DNA of 64,000 nucleotides from Maritimibacter sp. REDSEA-S28_B5 (lineage in GTDB: Bacteria > Pseudomonadota > Alphaproteobacteria > Rhodobacterales > Rhodobacteraceae): assembly GCA_001626765.1 (NCBI GenBank), contig LUOO01000102.1, forward strand, positions 1 to 64,000, in the 5' to 3' direction. Under the pieces are notes generated by a model. That model was given only the letters and a program-made list of their open reading frames with translations, was not told the DNA's origin and did not search any database. Made by a program: the position numbers and the translations under genes. This document shows positions 47,194-56,085 of the stretch, one piece after another; within the stretch, counting starts at the first letter, position 1, and every line of letters begins with the position of its first letter.

Positions 47194-48162
47194 TTAGTCC
47201 AGCCGCCAGTGCCCGTCGGGATAGAGCGCGTGAAAAGCGAAGGCAAACATCACGTCGTGCGGGATGTCGCGGCCCTCGGGATCGCGGACACGGATCGCGG
47301 CCACGTCGGCGGCCTCTGCGATCGTCGGAGCGCCGAGCGCCGAGGCCATCCGGCCCTCCCAGGTGATCGTGTAGTGATCGTCGACGATGGGGGCGGACGG
47401 CGCCAGGCGGGCGAGTGGATAGGCGCGGTTTCCGACGCGGATCACACGGGCCAGAGCGGCTATGCCATGTGGCGGCATCTCGCCCTTGAAAAAGGGATAG
47501 GGACGGTCACGGCTGTCGTAGCCCGCATAGGGATTGACCCCGTATTGGCGTGACACGCGCGGGGCGGCCATCACCAGACCTTCGGGGTATTGCGACTCGA
47601 AATCGGCCATGGAGAGCGTCCATGAGGCGATCTGTTTCAAGCTGCCGCCAGTGTATTCACCAACGATTCCAACGCCAATCGCCTGTTGCCACCAGCTTTC
47701 GTTTTCGCGGTCATACATCACAATGTCCGAAGCGCGGAGCTTGCCGGTCACGCCAAAGGTAAGCACACGTCCCTTATGCCGCCGGTCAAACACCACGGCG
47801 GAATTGCAGAGCGGGCAGAAAGTCACGGCAACGGGCCGACCGGCCACGGTGTCATTCACGATCTCATGCCACAAGAGATAGCGCAGCGGATAGGCGCGCG
47901 CGGGCGCGCCTGGCAGGTCGAGCACCATGACCGGCTCGCGGTCGGGGATACCTGCCCCTGACACCGAAACGAAGGCAGGATGGTCGAGCGCGGGGATGCC
48001 GTCGCGCGGCGGTCCGCCCGAAAGAATCTCGGTCCAGGCCACGTCGCTCCGGCCGAAATCCGTCAAGGGAAACTCATGTTGCCAAAAGGCCGGGTCAGCC
48101 CGCAGAACGAGCGGGGCGATGACTAAGATCAGACAAACGAACAGGCGGCGCATGTCCGTCAT
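47194..48162 (-). CDS. DUF3179 domain-containing secreted protein
   Basis: A 322-residue protein with an N-terminal signal peptide (RRLFVCLILVIAPLVLRADP) and the DUF3179 core: YLLWHEIVNDTVAGRPVAVTFCPLCNSAVVFDR, then GKLRASDIVMYDRENESWWQQ and RVSRQYGVNPYAGYD. The CPLC pair is conserved in the family and suggests a metal or redox site, but no activity is known. The ATG at 48162 with AGGCGG upstream gives a clean signal peptide; an ATG at 48198 overlapping the stop of the RTX gene (ATGA) is the alternative. Confidence 0.82.
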   Translation of the reverse strand: MTDMRRLFVCLILVIAPLVLRADPAFWQHEFPLTDFGRSDVAWTEILSGGPPRDGIPALDHPAFVSVSGAGIPDREPVMVLDLPGAPARAYPLRYLLWHEIVNDTVAGRPVAVTFCPLCNSAVVFDRRHKGRVLTFGVTGKLRASDIVMYDRENESWWQQAIGVGIVGEYTGGSLKQIASWTLSMADFESQYPEGLVMAAPRVSRQYGVNPYAGYDSRDRPYPFFKGEMPPHGIAALARVIRVGNRAYPLARLAPSAPIVDDHYTITWEGRMASALGAPTIAEAADVAAIRVRDPEGRDIPHDVMFAFAFHALYPDGHWRLD

Positions 48163-48194
48163 GCTGCCGCCTGCGGCGTGTTCTGTCGAGCCTG

Positions 48195-49175
48195 TCATTC
48201 CTGAGCGATCAGTTCCACGTCGTCCTCGGTGATGTCATGTTCGCCGTCGAGGGTCGCCACGAGGCGTCCGTTCACCTCGATCCGCATGTTCTCGTTGTCG
48301 CCGTCCCAATTGACCGAGATCGTGGGCGGCAGGGCGTCGCCCGTGCCGGGGTCGGTATCGGGGATGTAATGGACCTGAAGACTGTCGGTCGCCTTGTCGA
48401 AGTCGGTAATGCGGGCCGCGTCCCTGTCGGGGTCAGTGACCTCGTAGATGTCGAAGGTATCTTCGCCCGCACCCCCGGTGCCCACGTCGCCGTCGCCCAG
48501 CCAGAGCCTGTCGTTGCCTTCGCCCCCGTCGAGCGTGTCTGCCCCGCGCCCAATCACGGCCGCCGAGAAACTGTCGCCCGACAGCACGTCATCGCCCGCT
48601 CCGCCGAAGATGTTGTCGTCGCCGTAGCCGCCTTCGATCCGGTCGTTGCCCAGCCCGCCAAAGATCGTGTCGTCGTCGCCGTGACCCTCGATGATGTCGT
48701 CGCCATCCTCGCCGTAGAGCCTGTCGTCACCCTCGCCGCCCCGGATCACGTCGTCGCCTGCGCCGCCGTGGGCGATGTCATCGCCGTCGCGCAGGGTCAG
48801 GACATCGTCGCCGTCGCCCCCGTCGGCGTAATCGTCGCCAGACGTGGCGATAAGCGTGTCTCCCCCGGCCCACATGAAATAGGCCAGCGCCGTATCGGCG
48901 GAGCTTGCCACCACGCTGTCTGCCCCCGTGGTGCCGAGCCGAACAGCGGAATAGTCCGCGGCCACGTAATCCCCGAGCGGCGCGAGATCGGACGTGTCGT
49001 CAAGGGCGTCGGAGGGATCCATCGGCCCCATGCCTTGCGGGTTCCCCTGCACCGTGTCCGCCACGGCATCCGCGCCCGATCCAAAGCCGAAAAGGGTGCC
49101 GAAATCAAAGAGCCCGGACTGCGCCATGAAGAAAAGCGCGATGAAACTGTAGAAGAGCATGTCGCCAACGAACAT
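48195..49175 (-). CDS. RTX (hemolysin-type calcium-binding) repeat protein
   Basis: A 326-residue acidic protein. The N terminus is hydrophobic (MFVGDMLFYSFIALFFMA, about 1-20) and may anchor it or serve as a signal. Residues 115-245 hold about nine GGxGxDxxx nonapeptides (GGAGDDVIR, GGEGDDRLY, GGLGNDRIE, GGYGDDNIF, GGAGDDVLS and others) that fold into a calcium-bound beta roll. The C-terminal 80 residues are non-repetitive and acidic. RTX proteins usually leave by type I secretion, but the N-terminal hydrophobic stretch is unusual for that route. No secretion genes are adjacent. Confidence 0.82.
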   Translation of the reverse strand: MFVGDMLFYSFIALFFMAQSGLFDFGTLFGFGSGADAVADTVQGNPQGMGPMDPSDALDDTSDLAPLGDYVAADYSAVRLGTTGADSVVASSADTALAYFMWAGGDTLIATSGDDYADGGDGDDVLTLRDGDDIAHGGAGDDVIRGGEGDDRLYGEDGDDIIEGHGDDDTIFGGLGNDRIEGGYGDDNIFGGAGDDVLSGDSFSAAVIGRGADTLDGGEGNDRLWLGDGDVGTGGAGEDTFDIYEVTDPDRDAARITDFDKATDSLQVHYIPDTDPGTGDALPPTISVNWDGDNENMRIEVNGRLVATLDGEHDITEDDVELIAQE

Positions 49176-49337
49176 GGCATCACCGGATTGTTGCGTCCGT
49201 TGAAACGATGCCCCTCAATTCGGCGAAATTTATGAAAAACAAATGAAAAATTTCGGCGTATTCCGCCGTAATTCAATGAAAACGCTTTGTTTACCGCTCG
49301 GATGCGATGATACCTTTGCCCAATCTGGGGAGAAAAA
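49176..49337. promoter_or_regulatory. AT-rich divergent promoter region with inverted repeat
   Basis: This region between the RTX gene and the micro-ORF is AT-rich. CGAAATTT (49224-49231) and AAATTTCG (49248-49255) form an 8-bp inverted repeat 16 bases apart, a candidate operator. Confidence 0.4.
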
Positions 49338-49421
49338 ATGAATAGCTCAATTCGGCGTCATGGCCTTCCGATTCTGGAATGGCTCGTATTCGGCGCGTTT
49401 ATCCTGGCTTTCGCCACCTGA
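49338..49421 (+). CDS. Putative 27-residue membrane micro-protein
   Basis: ATG at 49338 is preceded by CTGGGGAGAAAAA, a good Shine-Dalgarno. The peptide begins MNSSIRRHGLPILEW and continues LVFGAFILAFAT, that is a short basic head and a single hydrophobic helix of about 15 residues, ending in TGA at 49419-49421. A strong terminator follows 6 bases later. There is no homologue I can name. The combination of ribosome-binding site, sensible topology and terminator supports a real gene, but codon statistics on 27 codons are weak. Confidence 0.5.
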   Translation: MNSSIRRHGLPILEWLVFGAFILAFAT

Positions 49422-49427
49422 AAACAG

Positions 49428-49455
49428 AACTGGCCCGCTGGGGGGCGGGCCAGTT
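49428..49455. terminator. Bidirectional hairpin terminator
   Basis: A perfect 11-bp stem AACTGGCCCGC/GCGGGCCAGTT with a 6-base loop. On the minus strand it is followed by CTGTTTTC and serves the cyclophilin pair; on the plus strand it follows the micro-ORF stop. Confidence 0.85.
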
Positions 49456-49501
49456 CACTTTGATCACAACGTCGATTTTCGAACCTGCGGGCCGATCCCT
49501 C

Positions 49502-50086
49502 CTATTCGGACAGGACCGTCACGCTTTCCATCATGTCGGGCTGGCCGACCACGGCGCCGTTCGGACCCGTGCCGCGCTTGATCTGGTTCACCACATCCAT
49601 GCCCGAGGTCACCCGACCGACGACGGTGTATTGACCGTCCAGATGCGGGGCCGGTTCGAACATGATGAAGAACTGCGCGTTGGCGGAGTTCGGGTCCTGC
49701 GAGCGCGCCATGCCGACCACGCCGGGTTGGAAGCTCTCGGCCGAGAACTCGGCCGGCAGGTCCGGGTAGGACGAGCCACCCGTGCCTGCCATGGCCATGT
49801 TGCCGCCCATCTTGCCGTTCTCGACATCGCCCGTCTGGGCCATGAAGCCGTCGATCACCCGGTGGAACACGACGCCGTCATAGGCGCCTTCCTTGGCGAG
49901 CGTGACGATCCGTTCGGCGTGCTGCGGCGCGATATTGTCGCAGAGCTCGATCACGACCGGGCCGTTGGCCTCGCCCGTGACATTCACCTCGATCTGCGGG
50001 CCGCCCGCTTCGCAGGTGCCCGATTGGGCCTGCGCCACGCCGGTGGTCAGCGTGAGCGCGGCGGTAAAGGCAAGGATCTTACGCAT
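49502..50086 (-). CDS. Secreted cyclophilin-type peptidyl-prolyl isomerase
   Basis: Periplasmic proline isomerase of 194 residues. The signal peptide ends near GVAQA. The cyclophilin core shows the catalytic FHRVIDGFMAQTGD, then FSAESFQPGVVGMARS, QFFIMFEPAPHLDGQYTVVGRV. It overlaps the upstream cytoplasmic paralogue by 8 bases, so the two are one transcription unit. The pair gives a cytosolic and an exported form of the same activity. Confidence 0.93.
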   Translation of the reverse strand: MRKILAFTAALTLTTGVAQAQSGTCEAGGPQIEVNVTGEANGPVVIELCDNIAPQHAERIVTLAKEGAYDGVVFHRVIDGFMAQTGDVENGKMGGNMAMAGTGGSSYPDLPAEFSAESFQPGVVGMARSQDPNSANAQFFIMFEPAPHLDGQYTVVGRVTSGMDVVNQIKRGTGPNGAVVGQPDMMESVTVLSE

Positions 50087-50585
50087 CGGCGGCGACCTTG
50101 ACCGAGATCATCTTGTCCGGGTTCGCCGGCGGCTCGCCGCGCACGATGGCGTCCACATGGTCCATGCCGGAAATCACACGGCCATAGACCGTGTATTGCC
50201 CGTTGAGGAAGTGGTTGTCGGAGAAGTTGATGAAGAACTGCGAGTTGGCGGAGTTCGGGTTGGACGAACGCGCGGCGCCCAGCGTGCCTCGGTCATGCGG
50301 CAGTTTGGAGAACTCTGCGGGCAGGTCCGGCAGGTCCGAGCCGCCCGTGCCGGCACGGCGCAGGTTGCCGCCGCCGTCCACGTTGCCGTGCTCCACGTCG
50401 CCCGTCTGGGCCATGAAGCCGTCGATCACCCGGTGGAACACGACGCCGTCGTATTTCCCGGCGCGGGCAAGTTCCTTCATCCGCTCGGCGTGCTTCGGTG
50501 CCACGTCGGGCAGAAGCTCGATATGCACCGGGCCGTCCTTGAGCTCGATGATGATCGTGTTTTCGGGGTCCTTGATGTCGGCCAT
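50079..50585 (-). CDS. ppiB: Cytoplasmic cyclophilin-type peptidyl-prolyl isomerase
   Basis: A 168-residue proline isomerase without signal peptide. Landmarks are ENTIIIELKDGPVHIELLPDVAPKHAERM, FHRVIDGFMAQTGD, FSKLPHDRGTLGAAR, SQFFINFSDNHFLNGQYTVYG. GGAGCC lies upstream of the ATG. It is the first gene of the pair; the strong identity around the active site with the downstream secreted copy indicates duplication. Confidence 0.93.
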   Translation of the reverse strand: MADIKDPENTIIIELKDGPVHIELLPDVAPKHAERMKELARAGKYDGVVFHRVIDGFMAQTGDVEHGNVDGGGNLRRAGTGGSDLPDLPAEFSKLPHDRGTLGAARSSNPNSANSQFFINFSDNHFLNGQYTVYGRVISGMDHVDAIVRGEPPANPDKMISVKVAADA

Positions 50586-50742
50586 GATGGCTCCTTTCCT
50601 CGTTTGGCGGGGAAACTAGGGGCCGCGCGTGCCCTGCACAAGTCAAATACCGCACGTGCCTCGGCGGTCCCCCGCGCGTGCTGGCACCTTGTATTCCCCG
50701 GCCCCACGGTGTTTGTCAGTATAAGGCAAGCAGGAGACCGAT

Positions 50743-51936
50743 ATGGGCTGGAAAACGCTGGATGACATGGATCTCGACGGCAAGACGGTGCTCGTCAGGG
50801 TGGACATCAACGTGCCGCTGGACGACGCGGGCAACGTGACGGATGCGACCCGGATCGAACGGATCGTGCCGACGGTGAGCGACATTCTGGCCAAGGGCGG
50901 CAAGCCCGTGCTCCTTGCCCATTTCGGTCGCCCCAAGGGGCAGGTCGTGCCCGAGATGTCCCTGCGCCCGCTGGTCCCGGCGTTGCAATCCGCCTTTGGC
51001 GTGCCGGTGAAATTCGCCGAGAACTGCATCGGCGGCCCGGCCAAGATCGCGGTATCCGAGCTTCAGCCCGGCGAGGTCCTCTTGCTCGAGAACACCCGCT
51101 TTCACGCGCAGGAGACCGAGAACGCGCCGCAATTCGCCGCGGCTCTCGGCGCGCTTGGCGAGGTCTATGTGAACGACGCCTTCTCTGCCGCGCACCGCGC
51201 CCATGCCTCGACCGAAGGTGTAGCGCATCTGCTCCCGTCCTGCGCCGGGCGGCTCATGGAGGCGGAGTTGAAGGCGCTCGAGGCGGCGCTGTCCGACCCG
51301 CTGCGCCCGCTCACCGCAGTTGTGGGTGGGGCCAAGGTGTCGACCAAGCTCGATCTTCTGGGCAACCTCGTCGAAAAGGTGAACTTCCTCGTGATCGGCG
51401 GCGGCATGGCCAACACCTTCCTCGCCGCCCAAGGCATCGACGTGGGCAAATCGCTCTGCGAGCACGAAATGGCCGACACGGCGCGCGAGATCCTCGCCAA
51501 GGCCGAGGCGGCAGGCTGCGAGATCGTGCTGCCGACCGATGTCGTCGTGGCACGGGAGTTCAAGGCGGGGGCCGAAAACGAAGTGGTGGCGGCGGATGCC
51601 TGCCCTGCCGACGCAATGATCCTCGACGCAGGTCCCGCGACGGTCGAAGCGGTGAGCGACGTGTTCGCCAAGTCCCGCACGCTGATCTGGAACGGCCCGC
51701 TCGGCGCCTTTGAAATCGTGCCCTTCGACGCGGCCACCGTGGCGGCGGCGCAGAAAGCGGCCGAGATGACCCGCGCGGGCACACTTGTCAGCGTGGCGGG
51801 CGGCGGCGATACGGTCGCGGCGCTCAATCACGCGGGCGTGGCCGACGACTTCACCTATATCTCCACCGCCGGGGGCGCCTTCCTTGAATGGATGGAGGGC
51901 AAGACCCTGCCCGGCGTCGCGGCTCTGGAGGGCTGA
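50743..51936 (+). CDS. pgk: Phosphoglycerate kinase
   Basis: Transfers phosphate between 1,3-bisphosphoglycerate and ADP in glycolysis and gluconeogenesis. It has 397 residues with the N-terminal [50 protein letters not shown] and the C-terminal [19 protein letters not shown] lies before the ATG. The next gene starts on the base right after its stop. gap is not adjacent. Confidence 0.97.
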   Translation: MGWKTLDDMDLDGKTVLVRVDINVPLDDAGNVTDATRIERIVPTVSDILAKGGKPVLLAHFGRPKGQVVPEMSLRPLVPALQSAFGVPVKFAENCIGGPAKIAVSELQPGEVLLLENTRFHAQETENAPQFAAALGALGEVYVNDAFSAAHRAHASTEGVAHLLPSCAGRLMEAELKALEAALSDPLRPLTAVVGGAKVSTKLDLLGNLVEKVNFLVIGGGMANTFLAAQGIDVGKSLCEHEMADTAREILAKAEAAGCEIVLPTDVVVAREFKAGAENEVVAADACPADAMILDAGPATVEAVSDVFAKSRTLIWNGPLGAFEIVPFDAATVAAAQKAAEMTRAGTLVSVAGGGDTVAALNHAGVADDFTYISTAGGAFLEWMEGKTLPGVAALEG

Positions 51937-52713
51937 ATGGAGCAACGCTGGGCACTGATCACCGGAGCCTCTGCCGGGCTGGGCGTGGAATTCGCGCGCC
52001 TCGCGGCGGCGGAGGGCTGGTCGCTCGTTCTCGCCGCGCGCCGCCGGTCCGAGATGGAGGCGCTCGCCGCCACCCTGCCCGTCACTTGCGTGGTGATCGA
52101 CATCGACCTGTCGCAACCGCGCTCGGGCGACGTGCTTTGGGAGATGGCGAACGAGGGCCGCCAGATCGACCTACTGATCAACAACGCAGGGCTCGGTGCA
52201 CATGGCCCCTTCGGCACCGGCGAAACGGACGAGCGCGAGGACACGAGCATCGCAGTCAACGTCGTGGCCTACACCGACCTTTTGCAACGCGCCGTGGCCG
52301 ACTTCCGGCAACGCGGGATCAAGGGTCAGGTCCTGAACGTCGCCTCGCTCGCGGGCTACATGCCCGGCCCCGGCATGGCGGTCTATCACGCGACCAAGGC
52401 CTATGCCCTGTCGCTCTCGGACGCCGTCCATAGCGAAGCGAAGCGCGACGGGATCACCGTGACTGCGCTTTGTCCCGGTGCGACGCGGACCGAATTCTTC
52501 GATGCGGCCGAGGTCAAGCGCACCTGGCTCATGACCCTTTCCACCATGGGTGACGCGGCCTCGGTCGCGCGGGCCGGATGGGATGGACTGCGCGCCGGAC
52601 GGCGCCGGGTCGTGCCGGGGATCATGAACAAATTCTCGATGATCTTCGCCCGCCTCCTGCCTTCGGCGGTCATGACGCCGCTCGTCGGACGACTGCTCGC
52701 CAAGAACCTGTAG
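51937..52713 (+). CDS. Short-chain dehydrogenase/reductase
   Basis: A 258-residue classical SDR with the cofactor motif TGASAGLG (9-16), NNAGLG, the catalytic Ser in NVASLAGYMP and the YHATKAY Tyr/Lys pair, then CPGATRTEFFD. The sequence resembles the DltE/YqjQ-like group of SDRs with unknown substrate. It directly abuts pgk with no gap and probably depends on it for expression. A role in carbohydrate metabolism is not implied by that. Confidence 0.87.
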   Translation: MEQRWALITGASAGLGVEFARLAAAEGWSLVLAARRRSEMEALAATLPVTCVVIDIDLSQPRSGDVLWEMANEGRQIDLLINNAGLGAHGPFGTGETDEREDTSIAVNVVAYTDLLQRAVADFRQRGIKGQVLNVASLAGYMPGPGMAVYHATKAYALSLSDAVHSEAKRDGITVTALCPGATRTEFFDAAEVKRTWLMTLSTMGDAASVARAGWDGLRAGRRRVVPGIMNKFSMIFARLLPSAVMTPLVGRLLAKNL

Positions 52714-52794
52714 ACCGTTAGCGCAACCCGAATTGCCCTTCCCCCAAGGCTTTCGTAGGAACGTGGAAACCACGAAAATCCGGGGGAGTTTCCG

Positions 52795-53685
52795 ATGACC
52801 AACGCGGCCATGCGCGCGCAGATGAAAACCGGCAAGGGCTTTATCGCGGCCCTCGACCAATCCGGCGGCTCGACGCCCAAGGCGCTCCGGCTCTACGGGA
52901 TCGAGGAAAGCGAATACGGCTCCGAGGCCGAGATGTTCGACCTGATCCACGCCATGCGCTCGCGCATCGCGCAGGCCCCCGACTTCACCGGCGACAAGGT
53001 GATCGGCGCGATCCTGTTCGAGATGACCATGGACCGTGAGATCGGCGGCAAACCCGCCGCCGCCTACCTCTGGGAGGAACGCCGCGTGGTGCCCTTTCTC
53101 AAGGTCGACAAGGGGCTCGAGGCAGAAGAGAACGGCGTTCAACTGATGAAACCCATGCCCGGCCTCGACGATCTGCTCGACCGCGCCGTGGCGCAGGGTG
53201 TGTTCGGGACCAAGATGCGTTCGGTCGTCTCGGCGGCCAACGAGACCGGTATCGAGGCCATCGTCGCCCAGCAGTTTGATGTCGGCAACCAGATCCTCGC
53301 CAAGGGCCTCTGCCCGATCCTCGAACCCGAAGTGACCATCACCATCGCTGACAAGGCCGAGGCGGAAGACCTGCTCAAAGCCTCGATCCTTCGCCACCTC
53401 GACGCGCTGCCCGAGGGCACCGAGGTCATGCTGAAGCTCTCGCTCCCCACCAAGCCCGGCCAATACGCCGAATTGATCGCGCACCCGAAAGTGTTGCGCG
53501 TCGTGGCGCTGTCGGGCGGCTACGGTCGCGACGAGGCGAACGCGCTCCTGTCCAAGAACGAAGGCATGATAGCCAGCTTCTCGCGCGCGCTGACCGAAGG
53601 CCTGTCGGCCCAGCAGTCGGACGAGGACTTCAACGCGACGATCGGCACCGCCATCGACGGCATCTACCGCGCCTCGATCACCTGA
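52795..53685 (+). CDS. fda: Class I fructose-bisphosphate aldolase
   Basis: Schiff-base aldolase that cleaves fructose 1,6-bisphosphate. It has 296 residues, the short bacterial class I form related to staphylococcal Fda. It shows KGFIAALDQSGGSTPKAL at the N terminus, PFLKVDKGLEAE, CPILEPEVTI, VMLKLSLPTKPG (candidate lysine nucleophile) and ALSGGYGRDEANALL. GGGGGAG precedes the ATG. It is downstream of pgk and the SDR, 81 bases away, on the same strand. Confidence 0.93.
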   Translation: MTNAAMRAQMKTGKGFIAALDQSGGSTPKALRLYGIEESEYGSEAEMFDLIHAMRSRIAQAPDFTGDKVIGAILFEMTMDREIGGKPAAAYLWEERRVVPFLKVDKGLEAEENGVQLMKPMPGLDDLLDRAVAQGVFGTKMRSVVSAANETGIEAIVAQQFDVGNQILAKGLCPILEPEVTITIADKAEAEDLLKASILRHLDALPEGTEVMLKLSLPTKPGQYAELIAHPKVLRVVALSGGYGRDEANALLSKNEGMIASFSRALTEGLSAQQSDEDFNATIGTAIDGIYRASIT

Positions 53686-53713
53686 GCCTTTCATCTTTCT
53701 GAAAATACGCAAG

Positions 53714-53747
53714 ACCGGCCACGCCACCTGCGGCCGGTTTTCGTTTC
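53714..53747. terminator. Hairpin terminator between aldolase and the acyl-CoA dehydrogenase
   Basis: ACCGGCC and GGCCGGT flank an 11-base loop and are followed by TTTCGTTT on the plus strand, 28 bases past the aldolase stop. Confidence 0.8.
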
Positions 53748-55356
53748 AGAGCCGCGCCAACAAGGCCTCCGTATCCAGACCGGACACCGCCCCCGGCACC
53801 AGCCCGCGCTCCATCGCCACACGCGTCGCGACCCAGCCGTCCGCAACCGCAGGGTCGCCGGATCGGATCAGCACGCTTGCCACCAGGAGACCGGCGAGGC
53901 TTTCGGCAAACCACCGCGCCTCGGCCTCGTCAGGCAGGCCCGGCCAGCGGTCGAGATGCGATTTGAGCGCCGTATCGTAACGCCGGTCAGCCCCCGTCGC
54001 GGCCCGCAACTCGGCCACCAACGCCTCGCCCGCGAGCGGCTCGCGCGCCAGCGTGCGCAGGATATCGAGGCAAATGACGTTCCCCGACCCCTCCCATATC
54101 CCATTGAGCGGTGCTTCGCGGTAGAGCATGGGCATCGGCGTCTCTTCGACGTAGCCCATGCCGCCCAGACATTCCATCGCCTCGACGATCACCACGGGGG
54201 CGCGTTTGTTCGAAAGGAACTTGGCCAGCGCAACGGAAATCCGTGCAAAGGCCCGGTCGCCCTCGCCTTGCCCGTCAAAAGCCTGCGCGGCCCGCATCCC
54301 GACCGCCATCGCGCCCTCCCAGTCGAGCACCAGATCGGACACCACGGCCCGCATGAGCGGCTGGTCGATGAGGCGCTTCTGGAACGTCCGGCGCCCGGAA
54401 ATCCAGTGGTTCACCTCGACCAGCGCCGCCCGCATGAGGCCGGCGGGCGCCATCGCGGTGTCCAGACGTGTGTGATGGACCATCTCGATGATCGTGGCGA
54501 CCCCACGCCCTTCTTCGCCAAGACGATACGCGAGCGCATGGTCATATTCGATCTCGGAACTCGCATTGGCCCGGTTGCCCAATTTGTCCTTCAGCCGTTG
54601 CAGCCGGATGCCGTTACGCCCCACTTCGGTCCAGCGCGGCACGAGGAAACAGGTGAGGCCACCCTCGGCCTGCGCGAGGGTGAGAAACCCGTCGGACATC
54701 GGGGCCGAACAGAACCATTTGTGACCGGTCAAACGATAGGCGTCGCCATCACGCTCCGCTCGCGTCGTATTGGCTCGCACGTCCGAGCCGCCCTGTTTCT
54801 CGGTCATCGCCATGCCCAGCGTCGCCCCGCGCTTGTCAGTGATCGGCGCGACCCCCGGATCGTAGTCGGACGACACGAGTCTGGGCCGCCAGACTGCCTC
54901 GACCGCGGGCGCGGCGGCAAGCGCGGGCACGGCGGCATAGGTCATGGTCAGCGGACAACATACCCCCGGCTCGACCTGGCTCAGCATATAGACCATGGCC
55001 GCATGGGCCGCATGACCGCCGGGCCCACTGGACCAAGCCACATTCGCGTAACCCGCCGCCATGCCCGCCCGCATCACGTCATGGTAGCCGGGATGAAAGG
55101 CGACCTCGTCCAGCCGCCGCCCGCCCCGGTCAAAGAGCCGCAATTCCGGCGGATGCGCACGCGCCGCATGGCCTGCCTCGCGCAGCGCTTCGGTCCCGAA
55201 GGCTGCACCTGCTTTCGACGCGGCATCGGCGTTCCCGCCTGCGACCCCGGTCCAATGCCGCAAGGCGCCATCGCTTGCCCAGAGATCGCCTGCGGGTGGC
55301 GGCCCAGGCTGGTTCTCGACCTCATGTGTGCCAAGGCTGCTTCGCGGTGCGATCAT
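53746..55356 (-). CDS. AidB-like acyl-CoA dehydrogenase
   Basis: A 536-residue flavoprotein, the length of E. coli AidB. The acyl-CoA dehydrogenase folds are seen in MAMTEKQGGSDVRANTT, TGHKWFCSAPMSDGFLTLA, KLGNRANASSEIEYD and the C-terminal EAMECLGGMGYVEETPMPMLYRE with NGIWEGSGNVICLD. AidB takes part in the adaptive response to alkylation and binds DNA; this protein may equally be an isovaleryl-type dehydrogenase. The ATG at 55356 follows GGGAGGACGTG. It is divergent from the ftsB-like gene. Confidence 0.88.
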   Translation of the reverse strand: MIAPRSSLGTHEVENQPGPPPAGDLWASDGALRHWTGVAGGNADAASKAGAAFGTEALREAGHAARAHPPELRLFDRGGRRLDEVAFHPGYHDVMRAGMAAGYANVAWSSGPGGHAAHAAMVYMLSQVEPGVCCPLTMTYAAVPALAAAPAVEAVWRPRLVSSDYDPGVAPITDKRGATLGMAMTEKQGGSDVRANTTRAERDGDAYRLTGHKWFCSAPMSDGFLTLAQAEGGLTCFLVPRWTEVGRNGIRLQRLKDKLGNRANASSEIEYDHALAYRLGEEGRGVATIIEMVHHTRLDTAMAPAGLMRAALVEVNHWISGRRTFQKRLIDQPLMRAVVSDLVLDWEGAMAVGMRAAQAFDGQGEGDRAFARISVALAKFLSNKRAPVVIVEAMECLGGMGYVEETPMPMLYREAPLNGIWEGSGNVICLDILRTLAREPLAGEALVAELRAATGADRRYDTALKSHLDRWPGLPDEAEARWFAESLAGLLVASVLIRSGDPAVADGWVATRVAMERGLVPGAVSGLDTEALLARL

Positions 55357-55546
55357 GTCACGTCCTCCCTTCGTCCCGAGCCTACGCCCGCCTCCCGTCC
55401 CGACAAAGCCTGACGTCACGCGACGCCGGCCCGGCGGCATTATTTCGCAGACGTGATTCGAAGGGGGATTCACAGCGCGAATCGCTTGTGCCATAAGGGG
55501 ACGAGGCACCCGTCAGAGGCGCCCGACCCAAGAGGCAGACGAAACC

Positions 55547-55849
55547 ATGAGCGGCTTTCGCAAACAATCCGGCTTCGGCGGTATGCTCTATTTCCTCGGG
55601 CTGATCAGCGCGGGGACCTATTTCACCTTTGCCTCGGTGCAGGGGGACTATGGCCTCTTTCGCCGGATCGGCATCGACGCGGAAGCGCAGGCCCTGCGCG
55701 AGGAACGCGACAAGCTCGCCGCCGAGATCGCCACGCTCGAGAACAAGACGAGCCGCATGTCGGACGGTTACCTCGACCTCGACCTGCTCGATGAACAAGC
55801 GCGCCTGATGCTGGGCATGGTGCGCGCCGACGAAGTCGTGCTGCGCTAG
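55547..55849 (+). CDS. FtsB/DivIC-type septum formation initiator
   Basis: A 100-residue bitopic division protein. A short cytoplasmic head is followed by a membrane helix at about 13-30 and a periplasmic coiled coil (ALREERDKLAAEIATLENKTSRM), then a YLDLDLLDEQARLMLGM tail. FtsB bridges FtsL and FtsQ in the divisome. Its position directly before the pyruvate dehydrogenase genes is conserved among alphaproteobacteria as I recall it. Confidence 0.85.
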   Translation: MSGFRKQSGFGGMLYFLGLISAGTYFTFASVQGDYGLFRRIGIDAEAQALREERDKLAAEIATLENKTSRMSDGYLDLDLLDEQARLMLGMVRADEVVLR

Positions 55850-56042
55850 GCGCTTCATCGCTTCATTCGCTTCTCAGATTGTTTGAGGGACAGCCCCCCT
55901 CGCCGTGGTATCGCCGACGGCGATGGCGCGGTTGACCCTGCGCGCGCAGCGCACAATTCACTTGAAAACCGGCATGAGCCTGCCCGATCCTGCGGGGGAC
56001 AAATCCACACTCGCAAACGAATGGAATTTCGTTTAGAAGATA

Positions 56043-56056
56043 GTTTAACGTTAAAC
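56043..56056. promoter_or_regulatory. 14-bp palindromic operator candidate upstream of pdhA
   Basis: GTTTAACGTTAAAC is a perfect palindrome with a central CG, 29 bases before the pdhA ATG. The form fits a LacI-family operator. Regulators of that family control central carbon genes in alphaproteobacteria (CceR/PckR type), so such a regulator is a reasonable guess. Confidence 0.5.
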
Positions 56057-56085
56057 CAATTTTCGGAACGTGGAGGAGAGGCCCC

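Noticed and set aside
48195-49175. RTX protein as a hemolysin toxin.
   Set aside because: Only the calcium-binding repeats are present, with no pore-forming or acylation region and no type I secretion genes nearby.
53956-55413. A 485-codon open frame opposite the acyl-CoA dehydrogenase.
   Set aside because: Arg/His/Pro-rich translation without motifs; the opposite strand encodes a complete AidB-like enzyme.
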